IMG/VR virus record: IMGVR_UViG_3300002460_000021
Span: 34,682 to 98,681 of that record
Origin: a virus
Strand: one strand, 5' to 3'
Length of the DNA: 64,000 nucleotides
The notes under the pieces were generated by a model, which was not told the DNA's origin, did no database searches, and worked only from the letters and a program-made list of their open reading frames with translations. The translations under genes and the position numbers were made by a program. Every line of letters starts with the position of its first letter. Within the stretch, counting starts at the first letter, position 1. This document shows, piece by piece, positions 17,247 through 24,596 of the stretch.

Positions 17247-18401
17247 CTAAAGTGTGCCCACAAGTGAGCACGGTTTAGTTCCTGCTTCAACGATGCCCGT
17301 TGACATCTCCACAGGCGTTACTTCGCCGAAAGCCTCGGCTAGACTTCGTAAGTTTAATGCGGCGTTTAGATCACGATCGATTCGCAAACCGCACTCACAT
17401 ACGAAGATTCGTTCACCAAGCGACAACTTGTCCTTAATGAGTCCGCAAGATGAACAAGTCTTGCTAGACGGAAAGAAACGGTCAGCCACGACAATCTGCG
17501 TCCCGTATTGCTCAGCCTTATAGGTGAGTAAGGAACGGAACTTTCCGAAACTGGCATCGCTGATCGATTGTGCAAGCTGGTGGTTATGCACCATCCCACG
17601 CACGTTTAAATCTTCGATTACTACCGCCCGGTTTTGGCGGCAGAGACGCGTTGTCAGTTTGTGATGATTGTCGTGACGGATGTTTCCAATGCGCTGATAG
17701 ATGCGAGCAACCACCTTGCGTTGTTTGTTGCGATTACCTGACCCCTTGACGCGGCGGTGTAGTTTTCTGTTGGCTCGACGCAGTCGCCGCTGCGCCTTGC
17801 GAAGCGGTCTCGTGTTTTCTATCTTCTCTCCAGTGGACAGCGTAGCCAGCATAGCGATACCCAGATCAACGCCAACGATCCCATTATCTGTGCGTGGCGT
17901 CTTAATATCGCCAATATCGACTGAAATGCAGACGTACCATTCACCACAATCCTCAACGACACGGGCCGAATTGATCTTGCCAGCGAAGCACAGAGCTTCG
18001 CGCATTTTAACCTTGCCAATTCTAGGCAGACGAATCATTTTGTCGCTTAGGGAGAACTTATCATTAGCAACATAAAACGAACGACGTGTCTTGTTTCTAC
18101 TCTTGAAAACTGGCTTTCGTCCTCGTCCGGCGAAGAAGTTACCGAAGGCTGTTTGCAGATCGGAGAATGGTTGGGAGTGGCAGTCGCGATGGACTTCACG
18201 TATCCACGGGAATGTTTCTGGATAAAGGGCGTTGAATTGGGTTTTCAATTTATTGGCGTTTGTCTTCTTGCCTATTTCATAACGCCTGTTCAACTCAGCG
18301 AGTGCCCAGTTGAAAACGAAACGATGCGTACCGGAAGCGTGGACGAAATATTTGCGTTGCCGACAAGTTGGATCAAGTCTTATCTTGTGCGTCCGTTGCA
18401 T
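17247..18401 (-). CDS. tnpB: TnpB RNA-guided nuclease of an IS200/IS605-type element
   Basis: 384 residues from the ATG at 18401, giving the usual MQRTHKIRLDPT start; the frame runs on upstream to 18524 without family similarity. The RuvC residues are present: GVDLGI (Asp179), VVIEDLNVRGM (Glu263) and LRIDRDLNAALN (Asp342/344). The zinc site is also present (CSSCG at 316-319 and CECG at 335-338), so the enzyme looks intact. No tnpA is nearby, so this is a solo TnpB. These proteins use a 3' right-end RNA to guide DNA cleavage and help keep the element in place. Confidence 0.92.
   Translation of the reverse strand: MQRTHKIRLDPTCRQRKYFVHASGTHRFVFNWALAELNRRYEIGKKTNANKLKTQFNALYPETFPWIREVHRDCHSQPFSDLQTAFGNFFAGRGRKPVFKSRNKTRRSFYVANDKFSLSDKMIRLPRIGKVKMREALCFAGKINSARVVEDCGEWYVCISVDIGDIKTPRTDNGIVGVDLGIAMLATLSTGEKIENTRPLRKAQRRLRRANRKLHRRVKGSGNRNKQRKVVARIYQRIGNIRHDNHHKLTTRLCRQNRAVVIEDLNVRGMVHNHQLAQSISDASFGKFRSLLTYKAEQYGTQIVVADRFFPSSKTCSSCGLIKDKLSLGERIFVCECGLRIDRDLNAALNLRSLAEAFGEVTPVEMSTGIVEAGTKPCSLVGTL
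17254..17271 (-). ncRNA. Right-end hairpin, probable 3' part of the TnpB guide RNA (reRNA)
   Basis: On the minus strand GTGCTC-ACTTGT-GGGCAC folds with one wobble pair and overlaps the last tnpB codons. In IS605-type elements the reRNA covers the tnpB 3' end and finishes with a guide copied from flanking DNA. Here that guide would begin just beyond the tnpB stop, towards 17228. The exact end is not proven. Confidence 0.4.
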
Positions 18402-18516
18402 TCGGGGCTTCCTTGAACTAGCCGCTCCTAGCGGTCCCAGCGTTGTAGTGTCTTGACGCCACGCCCGATCTTTTGGCTGCTTCGCCAATCGATGGATGTT
18501 TAGATATCGACACACT

Positions 18517-18534
18517 GTATGCACATGTGCGTAC
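18517..18534. repeat. Imperfect palindrome, candidate left end of the TnpB element
   Basis: GTATGCACATGTGCGTAC is an 18-bp palindrome with one mismatch, about 115 nt upstream of tnpB. IS200/IS605 elements end in subterminal hairpins, so it may be the left end. No second copy was found to confirm it. Confidence 0.35.
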
Positions 18535-18631
18535 TAAATCAATATCTAGCTATGCCTCCTTGACGCCGCTTCATCGTTTTAATAACAGTCAGACAGAGTA
18601 CATTACTTAATTAAATTGAACAAGCATAGAA

Positions 18632-19378
18632 TTAAAGCGGCGTATTTTTAAATACTTCCATTGCCTGAGCCACAGCTTCAGACGCCGCCTGGCACGTTCG
18701 CCTACAGCGCGTGTCGCCCAAAATGTTGTCGTTATTAATTCGAGTAGTGGCGGCCTGCTCGGCAAATTTAACTCGCATGAGCTCATCAGCAGGAAGGTTA
18801 TCGCGCAAGTTAGCTTTAGCCGGCAACTGCCGCGCACTTTTAACTGTCTTGGCGTTACCGCCAAGAATAGGATAGTAAATAGCGTTAGTGCAGCCGGCAT
18901 AATCAGTCACTTCGTGTTCAGACAATGTCGATGTTAGCGTCTTACGTTCGACAATACCTTCCTCGCGACTCTCGATCCACTCGCCACTCTTGCCCAAGGC
19001 CTCGTACTTCTTGCGTCGCCTAGCGTCGTACACACCGGTCTTTCGGATGGCGGGAAGCACCTCGCCGGCAACCCAGTCCATAAATGCCGCGGCCTCTGGC
19101 TTACGAGAACGGAAAGTCAGCCTATAGACAGCGGCCTCGCGGATAATGACAACATCCTGCTGCTGGAAGCCAAGACTGCCGTGCTGGTTACTTAGGGGGG
19201 TAAGGAGTTTCCTCACCCCCCTCCAATCTGCCGGAATACCAGCCAGTGTCTTGCTGTTCCAGGTAAGCTCCAGAGCGGCGCAGACGTCCCTAGCTACAAA
19301 CCAGGGCTCGTTGTTAATCATAACGGGTGGGCGGATTTCATGGCCATTAAATTTCAGTGCCTGCATAGCTGTTGCCAT
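18632..19378 (-). CDS. Bro-N domain protein (phage antirepressor type)
   Basis: 248 residues. The first 115 are a Bro-N domain (WFVARDVCAALEL, WRGVRKLLTPL, VVIIREAAVYRLTFRSRKPEA, FMDWVAGEVLPAIRKTGVY). The remainder is helical and matches no KilA-C or ANT domain that I know. Bro-N proteins are DNA-binding and often act as antirepressors. A smaller Bro-N protein is encoded just upstream, suggesting duplication. The start at 19378 has AAAGGG about 8 nt upstream. Confidence 0.82.
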   Translation of the reverse strand: MATAMQALKFNGHEIRPPVMINNEPWFVARDVCAALELTWNSKTLAGIPADWRGVRKLLTPLSNQHGSLGFQQQDVVIIREAAVYRLTFRSRKPEAAAFMDWVAGEVLPAIRKTGVYDARRRKKYEALGKSGEWIESREEGIVERKTLTSTLSEHEVTDYAGCTNAIYYPILGGNAKTVKSARQLPAKANLRDNLPADELMRVKFAEQAATTRINNDNILGDTRCRRTCQAASEAVAQAMEVFKNTPL

Positions 19379-19462
19379 TGGTGTTATGCCCTTTATCTAA
19401 GTTATTTAAATTGTTGAGTGGTGCAAACTAACTCTCAGACCACCACATTTAGAGTTACGTCT

Positions 19463-19483
19463 TAGTATGTTGCGCTGTAACAT
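19463..19483. terminator. Small hairpin between the two Bro-N genes
   Basis: GTATGTT-GCGCTGT-AACATAC is a 7-bp perfect inverted repeat in a 149-nt gap. It may be a weak terminator or a regulator site; no T-tract follows. Confidence 0.3.
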
Positions 19484-19527
19484 ACCACGCCAAGCCGGTT
19501 TAATACCGTGTGAGTTCACTCTTCATA

Positions 19528-19866
19528 TCACTTACAATCCTTTATAATCCAGTCCACGAGCATTTCAGCCTCCGGCGTATCGGCGCTGAAGATCAGCTTA
19601 TAGACCGCCACCTTGTTAATCAAAATAGTATCCTGTGCATACGCTCGCTCAGTCACATCTTCACCGGGGCATGGAAACAGAGTACAGAATTTACGTACAC
19701 TGCGCCAACCCTCGCTAATACATGCGTTATCTAAAGATTCAATTCCTCTGTACTCGATACCAAGTATCTCGTAAATATCCTCGGCGGCAAACCACGGCGT
19801 ACTATCGATCATATAACGACGCACCGCGCTACACTTAAACTCTAATACGTCCGGCGCACGCTTCAC
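19528..19866 (-). CDS. Short Bro-N domain protein
   Basis: 112 residues, little more than a Bro-N domain: WFAAEDIYEILGI, GWRSVRKFCTL, TILINKVAVYKLIFSADTPEAEMLVDWI. The GTG start at 19866 has AAAGGA at good spacing. It ends right after the domain (IIKDCK) and so lacks an effector half. It could be a truncated paralogue of the next gene or a stand-alone regulator. Confidence 0.75.
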   Translation of the reverse strand: MKRAPDVLEFKCSAVRRYMIDSTPWFAAEDIYEILGIEYRGIESLDNACISEGWRSVRKFCTLFPCPGEDVTERAYAQDTILINKVAVYKLIFSADTPEAEMLVDWIIKDCK

Positions 19867-19924
19867 GCTACCAGTCCTTTCTAAATCGACTCAACCCAAT
19901 TGTCAGATTACTAACTATACGCCT

Positions 19925-20263
19925 CTAGTCAAGTCTCCCATCATCCTCCCAGGCGCGAATAGCGTTGTCCTGCCACCCGATATCAGTGACCGTGGTGTCA
20001 CAAAAACCGGCAGCCATAATCTCCCCTATAGACGCACGTGTATGGCAGATGTGTCTTCCAGCGTCGTAAACTTCTCCACAGGAAGAACATACATAAATTG
20101 AATGGCTGGGAGGTTCGTCATCAGTCGTGTCTATCTCAACGTACATTGTCATCTTTGCATAACTACGTTTACTGGTACGCAACACGGCTCGCTTCCTGCG
20201 CTCAAGCTCTTCAGGCGGTAAAGGGATGTGCGTATTTTTATATGGGTAATCCGAGCCACTCAT
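19925..20263 (-). CDS. Small zinc-binding hypothetical protein
   Basis: 112 residues. A CxxC...CxxxxH-like pattern (YVCSSCGEVYDAGRHICH) in the middle suggests a single zinc site. The N-terminus is basic and has no signal peptide. It overlaps the HNH gene upstream by 26 nt. Function is unknown. Confidence 0.65.
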   Translation of the reverse strand: MSGSDYPYKNTHIPLPPEELERRKRAVLRTSKRSYAKMTMYVEIDTTDDEPPSHSIYVCSSCGEVYDAGRHICHTRASIGEIMAAGFCDTTVTDIGWQDNAIRAWEDDGRLD

Positions 20264-20645
20264 AATTAATCATTCCTATTAAATGTGGGCCGGGCGAGAA
20301 AGAAACCCAGTAAGCACGATGGCCGCAGCTCGAGCAATAATGGTGCCCTATTTGCCATAACGTCGTAACGGCGGAAACCGGGCTAATCTTATGGCAATTA
20401 CACAGCGGGCAGACTAAATCGCGCTCACACTGCCGCGCACGCTTCTGGTTACAGGCGTAACAAGCTAGCACGGCACTGCGCCACTGGCCGCCTCTAGATA
20501 AAGGCGGCTCGTGATCAATGGTTGCCGAGCTGAAAGTCAAATCACAGCCGCACCAATAACACGGCACGACTTTAACCGCGCCAAATGTCTTAAACCAAAT
20601 ACCGTTCTTTAATCCTCGGCGTCTTTTACAAGATGGTCTAGGCAT
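20238..20645 (-). CDS. HNH endonuclease-like protein with zinc ribbon
   Basis: 135 residues. CYWCGCDLTF, TIDHEPPLSRGG and LACYACNQKRA match the HNH fold: two CxxC zinc pairs around a DHxxP core (the H of IDHEP) and an Asn. A second Cys cluster (LVCPLCNCHKI, YCSSCGHRAYW) follows, like a zinc ribbon. It may be a homing or packaging-type nuclease. The start has GAGGA about 8 nt upstream. Confidence 0.7.
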   Translation of the reverse strand: MPRPSCKRRRGLKNGIWFKTFGAVKVVPCYWCGCDLTFSSATIDHEPPLSRGGQWRSAVLACYACNQKRARQCERDLVCPLCNCHKISPVSAVTTLWQIGHHYCSSCGHRAYWVSFSPGPHLIGMINYEWLGLPI

Positions 20646-20660
20646 GACACAATCCTCAAA

Positions 20661-21494
20661 TCATACGTCGTCAAGAGCGTAGCGCGGCAATGAGCGCATA
20701 AGACCGTAAGTAGCCGAGGCGCGTATTCCCTGCCGCGCCTTGACGAGTCTCATAAATTTAGACGGCCTACAAGTCATTAGATGCCGCGGATACCTCATAA
20801 CACGCCCAACAAACCACGCCAGTTTCCACGGACAAAACTCAATATCCGGATATTCCCTGGTTATGAATACATCACCAAACCAGTGTGGTAGTTTTACGTC
20901 GCGGCCTAGCAGCATAAGGCCCACGCGCCTTACCGACCATGCGCTCTTATTAACTGGCTCAGCAACTAGCTGCAAATAGCCGGCAGCCGGTTGCAGCGCA
21001 GATGTGCGACAGTGCCACCTTTTTCTATCAGATTTAAGCATTTGCTTCAATGAAAGCCGCGCGTTACAGACGGAATCATGCAGCGAAGTCCTAAACCCAT
21101 ACAGCGTCAATGGTTCTATGGAAGTAGCGTCTGACAATATATTAGAAAATCCACGGTAAACACGAACGACTTCCCGCCCATAACACCACGGACACACCGT
21201 AGTCTGATGACACCATCTCTTGTGGTGAGTCGATACGAGACCAATTGGGTTGCAGTAAGAGCAAGGATAGACGCCAAGTTTCCCAGTAATGGCCTGCCAC
21301 TCCGAGTCGTATAACGTTGAAATACGCGTGCGCCACATTTTATGGACAATTCCCGTTAGTCGTTCGTGCTCGTGCCGCGCAGCCGGATCACTAGGCCACG
21401 GCACTTTTCCAGCCAGTGGCAGCAAGACCGCAAATCTGGCAGCCATGATCTCAGGCGTACAGAACAATCGGTTGATGATCAGGGGCTTAGACAT
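20661..21494 (-). CDS. Hypothetical protein with Cys/His cluster
   Basis: 277 residues, not recognised. The middle has a metal-site-like pattern, CSYCNPIG with STHHKRW, then VCPWCYGRE. The C-terminal half is basic and aromatic. Palindrome site 4 lies inside the gene, where it encodes EYPDIEF. The start at 21494 has a GAGGAA ribosome site. Confidence 0.65.
   Translation of the reverse strand: MSKPLIINRLFCTPEIMAARFAVLLPLAGKVPWPSDPAARHEHERLTGIVHKMWRTRISTLYDSEWQAITGKLGVYPCSYCNPIGLVSTHHKRWCHQTTVCPWCYGREVVRVYRGFSNILSDATSIEPLTLYGFRTSLHDSVCNARLSLKQMLKSDRKRWHCRTSALQPAAGYLQLVAEPVNKSAWSVRRVGLMLLGRDVKLPHWFGDVFITREYPDIEFCPWKLAWFVGRVMRYPRHLMTCRPSKFMRLVKARQGIRASATYGLMRSLPRYALDDV
20841..20854. promoter_or_regulatory. 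14-bp palindrome, site 4 (inside a gene)
   Basis: Perfect core with no extended symmetry, within the gene at 20661-21494. It reads as codons for Tyr-Pro-Asp-Ile. It may be a true operator within a gene or a chance codon match; the small expected frequency of a 14-mer favours function. Confidence 0.5.
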
Positions 21495-22389
21495 GACAAA
21501 TTCCTCGGGGCTAACGCAATAATAGCCGGCATAAGCAGAAAATCAAGCAAAACTTGGTGACCGTACTGCTAGATTACCTAAACTACCCAAACTACCTAAG
21601 CACAACTCTAGGTAATCTGGGTAAGATGGAAACTAGTGAAATATCAAAGACAAAGCGGATACGGTCGGTTTTTATTGGCGTAGGCGGCGAAGCCTCCAAA
21701 AGTGCAAATCTGCTGTAAAAATAGGCAAATACTGCGTATGTATAGTTTTGTATATTTTCAAAATTTTAGTGCTCATTTTTAGCAAAAAAGCCGACGTAAC
21801 ACATCTGACGATTGTTTCCATACGTCCTACCAAAAGCGCTCAAAATTAGGCCCAAAATCAAGAATAGTCACTTTCTGCCATAACAATATAGTCATACACA
21901 AGTTATGGCAAAACATCGAGTAGCATACTTGAGATGTAGCTATTGATGTAACTCCTTATTAAATAAGTAGTTATATAAACCGACCAAATTGTACTAGCAG
22001 TTATTACCTAACTATAATTCTATATAGTTTGCGGTGCGCCGGAAGACGCGCACCTGAAGGCAAACTATATAGAATTATCCCTACGGGCATCTTCAGTTCG
22101 TTAGTCCCCTGTCAGTACCCGGCCTAACTTCACTTCGATGCCCGTGCGGGGTGGTAAGATTAAAAACACAAAACACCACTCTCAAAATAACAACGCCAGC
22201 TACCGAATATCGGTAACCGGCGTAATGGCATGTCCTCGTTATTAACACTATCCGTTTATTTAAATCAGGCTCGCTTAAAATAAACTTAAAACTAAAAAGT
22301 GATCTGAGCCTCGTCTATGCTCTTTAGAGGCCGGCTAATGCTAAATGGAGCGTTCGACCAGCAGCTCGTAATGAGAGGTATTATTTAGG
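21495..22389. other. Hairpin-rich AT-rich non-coding region
   Basis: About 0.9 kb with no convincing gene. It holds a series of perfect inverted repeats: AGATTACCTA (21571-21580) with 21609-21618, TGCCATAAC (21876-21884) with 21902-21910, a 65-nt hairpin at 22014-22078, and ACGGGCATC (22083-22091) with 22137-22145. A short hairpin around TACCG-AATAT-CGGTA lies at 22201-22215. There is also a short direct repeat, AAACTACC, near 21580-21597. It could be a replication origin, a group of small RNAs or a control region. I saw no tRNA fold. A 30-codon plus-strand frame at 21627 is too weak to call. Confidence 0.6.
22014..22078. repeat. 65-nt two-part perfect hairpin
   Basis: The outer stem is 19 bp without mismatch (ATAATTCTATATAGTTTGC and its complement). 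The inner stem is 7 bp (GGTGCGC/GCGCACC) with an 8-nt loop CGGAAGAC and a 5-nt bulge TGAAG on the right side. The AT-rich outer and GC-rich inner parts suggest a functional RNA or cruciform. It is the strongest fold of the non-coding region. Confidence 0.85.
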
Positions 22390-22558
22390 TTAGCGCCTAC
22401 AACCGCTCAATCGGGATACTTTTCTAGGTGTTGAGCCACTATTACGTCTCAGTTCAGATATGCTGCAGTAGTGCGGTCGTTGTAAAGCTCTTGAATAGGA
22501 AAACGCTGTAGCCGTAATACTTCCAGCCGCGATACTTGTAGCTCGATAACCAGATCAT
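22390..22558 (-). pseudogene. Probable frameshifted member K of the Ser/Tyr/Arg-rich family
   Basis: From the ATG at 22558 one frame reads SSYKYRGWKYYGYSVF and then loses family character. In the +1 frame after a TTTT run it continues FSYSRALQRPHYCSIS and ends in an Arg/Ser tail, STPRKVSRLSGCRR. Joined, they give a protein of about 56 residues with family composition. This could be decay, a sequencing indel in the T run, or programmed frameshifting. The call rests on composition and position at the end of the F-I array. Confidence 0.4.
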
Positions 22559-22620
22559 AAGCTGCGGTAGGGCCAGCAATATATCGCGGAAATCACAAAT
22601 AAAATTTTAGCACCTGCTTT

Positions 22621-22836
22621 CTACTTTCTACTTAGACCTACGACACGCTTACCGTGGCTAGCGCGCGACCAAGAACGATACCATTTCATCAAGTGGGATT
22701 TTGCCCCAGATAAGGCGCACTGCTTGTGGCTCGTACCACGGCTACAAAAAGAAACGCTGTATTTAAAAGACTGTGGGAGTGGGCCGGATCTAGAAAACGA
22801 AGTCTGTTTATACACTAGTTTATTCAATAGCATCAT
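22621..22836 (-). CDS. Small Ser/Arg/Tyr-rich protein, family member F
   Basis: 71 residues. It contains FKYSVSFCSRG and then MKWYRSWSRASHGKR near the C-terminus. The WYRSW motif is shared with member G. The start overlaps the stop of G (TAATG), which implies coupled translation. No known domain is seen. The N-terminus (MMLLNKLVYKQ) is only weakly hydrophobic. Confidence 0.6.
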   Translation of the reverse strand: MMLLNKLVYKQTSFSRSGPLPQSFKYSVSFCSRGTSHKQCALSGAKSHLMKWYRSWSRASHGKRVVGLSRK

Positions 22837-23045
22837 TAGACTCGTCGGTTGGACGTAGTAGATCTAACAGCGGCACCGCGTCTAGTTTTTGTCCACGACC
22901 TATACCAGTTCGTAGTGCTTGACTGTGCTACGGAGCATTGCCGGGCAAACATTCTGATGGTTCGGCTACCAGAGATAGTAGTATTATGATAACAATATTT
23001 AGATTTAGGCCAGTTATGTGTGTGCACCGCATGAGGTAATAGCAT
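22836..23045 (-). CDS. Small Ser/Arg/Thr-rich protein, family member G
   Basis: 69 residues. The C-terminal NWYRSWTKTRRGAAVRSTTS pairs with KYKPWTKSSYGPAVRSTS in member H, so G and H are clear paralogues. The ATG at 23045 directly follows the H stop, and GGAG lies about 7 nt upstream. Function is unknown. It belongs to an operon of four adjacent family members. Confidence 0.65.
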   Translation of the reverse strand: MLLPHAVHTHNWPKSKYCYHNTTISGSRTIRMFARQCSVAQSSTTNWYRSWTKTRRGAAVRSTTSNRRV

Positions 23046-23273
23046 TTAGCGCTCCAGTCTACACATCCTTATCGAGGTAGATCTAACAGCCGGGCCATAG
23101 CTGGACTTTGTCCATGGCTTATACTTACCCGTAGTCCTAGTACGTGAGATAGATCTTATTCTGCTACCGGGCCTGTCCCAATGTAAGCTATAGGATTCAA
23201 TAGCCACCCGACATACCGACGATGACCGGCAACAAGACCGACGCTCACTGTACAACGAGGTATACATCAGCAT
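23046..23273 (-). CDS. Small Ser/Arg-rich protein, family member H
   Basis: 75 residues starting MLMYTSLYSERRSCC. The C-terminal part has RIRSISRTRTTGKYKPWTK and GPAVRSTS, shared with G. An AGGAG site lies upstream of the ATG at 23273, and palindrome site 5 is 24 nt upstream of the start. It is therefore the first gene of the H-G-F unit. Confidence 0.65.
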   Translation of the reverse strand: MLMYTSLYSERRSCCRSSSVCRVAIESYSLHWDRPGSRIRSISRTRTTGKYKPWTKSSYGPAVRSTSIRMCRLER

Positions 23274-23296
23274 GACTGACCTTTTCTCCTGCAGTC

Positions 23297-23310
23297 AATA
23301 TCCGGATATT
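23297..23310. promoter_or_regulatory. 14-bp palindrome, site 5 (16-bp dyad)
   Basis: CAATATCCGGATATTG lies in the 49-nt gap between members I and H, 24 nt upstream of H. It is well placed to control the H-G-F unit. Confidence 0.75.
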
Positions 23311-23322
23311 GCCACTAGCAGC

Positions 23323-23553
23323 TTACTTTCGCGGGCTTGACTGAGATTTAACGTAACAAGCATTTGCTGCTCTTGAACTTGAATAAGATGCACTTTTAAA
23401 TATGTTAGAACCTGTCACTCTACGTCTCAGGGCAGTAAGGGTAGAGCCATATAATGAACTACTGCGTCCGCTATAAGAGCCTACATACCTCTCTCGGCCA
23501 CAAGATGTAGACCTTCTATTGTCACATAGCAAACTACTTAACAACTTTAACAT
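23323..23553 (-). CDS. Small Ser/Tyr/Arg-rich protein, family member I
   Basis: 76 residues: YVGSYSGRSSSLYGSTL, RRVTGSNIFKSASYSSSRA and KSQSSPRK. Ser makes up about a quarter of the protein. The start is 4 nt after the stop of the hypothetical gene upstream, with an AGAGAAGAG stretch as ribosome site. It shares composition and the [YF]KS-SYS pattern with A-E. Function is unknown. Confidence 0.6.
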   Translation of the reverse strand: MLKLLSSLLCDNRRSTSCGRERYVGSYSGRSSSLYGSTLTALRRRVTGSNIFKSASYSSSRAANACYVKSQSSPRK

Positions 23554-23557
23554 ACTG

Positions 23558-23932
23558 TCACTCTTCTCTTGCCTCTTCTACATTGCCAGATTTCACCGGC
23601 TTGTTGCCGCGCACCAGCCCACTGTCTAGCTGCTTCTTGGGCCCATCGTAATCAAAATGTGTTAGTGTATCTAAACAACACGGTATACCGAGGTCTGTAG
23701 CAAATTTAAGAGCCGCGGCAGCTAACCTAATAGCTGCCGCGGCTCCGTAGATCTCCGCACTTTCACCTTTCCTTAGACTAAGGCACATATCTTGCCAGTA
23801 ACTATTTAAAGTTATCATGGCGTCTCGCGGACAAACGAACTCTACCGGCTCGCCGCTTTGCGTGCGCTGGTAGTCCAGCTGGCTGATGTGCTTGTGCGCG
23901 GTACGTGTAGCGCGAGCTAGGTCTAAGGCCAT
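23558..23932 (-). CDS. Hypothetical soluble protein
   Basis: 124 residues, mainly helical (IYGAAAAIRLAAAALKFATDLG), with a charged C-terminus ending EEAREE. There is no recognised domain. It heads the I-H-G-F group and is followed at 4 nt by member I. Upstream there is a 113-nt gap with a hairpin, so it may be the first gene of that operon. Confidence 0.7.
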   Translation of the reverse strand: MALDLARATRTAHKHISQLDYQRTQSGEPVEFVCPRDAMITLNSYWQDMCLSLRKGESAEIYGAAAAIRLAAAALKFATDLGIPCCLDTLTHFDYDGPKKQLDSGLVRGNKPVKSGNVEEAREE

Positions 23933-23948
23933 AGGATATCATCCTTAA

Positions 23949-23983
23949 CAGAAGAATGTAACGGTGTACGCCATTACTTCTGT
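23949..23983. terminator. Hairpin upstream of the 23558-23932 gene
   Basis: ACAGAAGAATG pairs with CATTACTTCTGT (11 bp with a 1-nt bulge). It lies between two minus-strand genes in a 113-nt gap and could be a terminator for 24046-24324 or a leader structure. Confidence 0.4.
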
Positions 23984-24045
23984 TGTACCTTATATTTACA
24001 ATCAGTCAAGTTAAATTAAGGCCGAGGATGAGTAATTTGCTCAAC

Positions 24046-24324
24046 TTAGTGATGTTGCTTCTGGAATGACATGCCGGTCTTAGGTATGTGCCTGTTTAAC
24101 AATTCACTGACGGCGTCGTTGCCGCCGCGGCTCATGAGGCGTTCTCTGCCGTAGATCTTCCACGGATAGACAGCGTAGGTGTATGTCTTGACTAGCAAGT
24201 CTGTGATGACTATTTCAAAGTCGGTACGGCAGCCGTTGCAGCGACTTGAGCACAAATCTGGTTCGTTTGTCGCGTTAATCTCGAGTGACGCATTACAGAG
24301 CGGACAGTTAAACGCTAGGGTCAT
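24046..24324 (-). CDS. Small zinc-ribbon protein
   Basis: 92 residues. The N-terminal half has two Cys pairs, FNCPLCNASLEI and CSSRCNGCRTDFEI, as in zinc ribbons. The rest (VKTYTYAVYPWKIYGRERL) has no known match. It is separated by 2 nt from the next zinc-binding gene, with which it forms an operon. Function is unknown. Confidence 0.65.
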   Translation of the reverse strand: MTLAFNCPLCNASLEINATNEPDLCSSRCNGCRTDFEIVITDLLVKTYTYAVYPWKIYGRERLMSRGGNDAVSELLNRHIPKTGMSFQKQHH

Positions 24325-24326
24325 TG

Positions 24327-24596
24327 CTACTCCGGTACATCTTCTAGAAGGGGAAAGAAGTACAACTTGCGCAATATTTTACAGATACTCGTCCAGTTGT
24401 GAGGCGCTTCCAGATCATATGTCGGATCTAGTTTATGCGCCTGTTGCTCGTACGCGTACTCGCGGCAATCCTGGCATATCATAGCGGTGCGCTCAGTGTA
24501 CGCAGCGCCTGCGTCGTCTTGTTTAACGCAATAGCGCGTTGGCATGTCCACACCGCAACCAAAGCACGGTTCGTCCGTCCAGGTTATCTGGCTCAC
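24327..24596 (-). CDS. Small zinc-binding protein
   Basis: 89 residues: PCFGCGVDMPTRYC and MICQDCREYAYEQ give a four-Cys zinc site. The start overlaps the end of the upstream gene by 4 nt. There is no known family. It is part of the accessory operon of small genes at 23558-25045. Confidence 0.6.
   Translation of the reverse strand: MSQITWTDEPCFGCGVDMPTRYCVKQDDAGAAYTERTAMICQDCREYAYEQQAHKLDPTYDLEAPHNWTSICKILRKLYFFPLLEDVPE

Noticed and set aside
17247-18524. The longer upstream start of tnpB at 18524
   Set aside because: The extra 41 residues have no TnpB similarity; the family start MQRTHKIRLD is at 18401.
22083-22145. Possible tRNA: 9-bp terminal stem ACGGGCATC/GATGCCCGT
   Set aside because: The segment is only 63 nt, has no TTCRA T-loop and no anticodon arm on either strand. 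It is better read as a plain inverted repeat.
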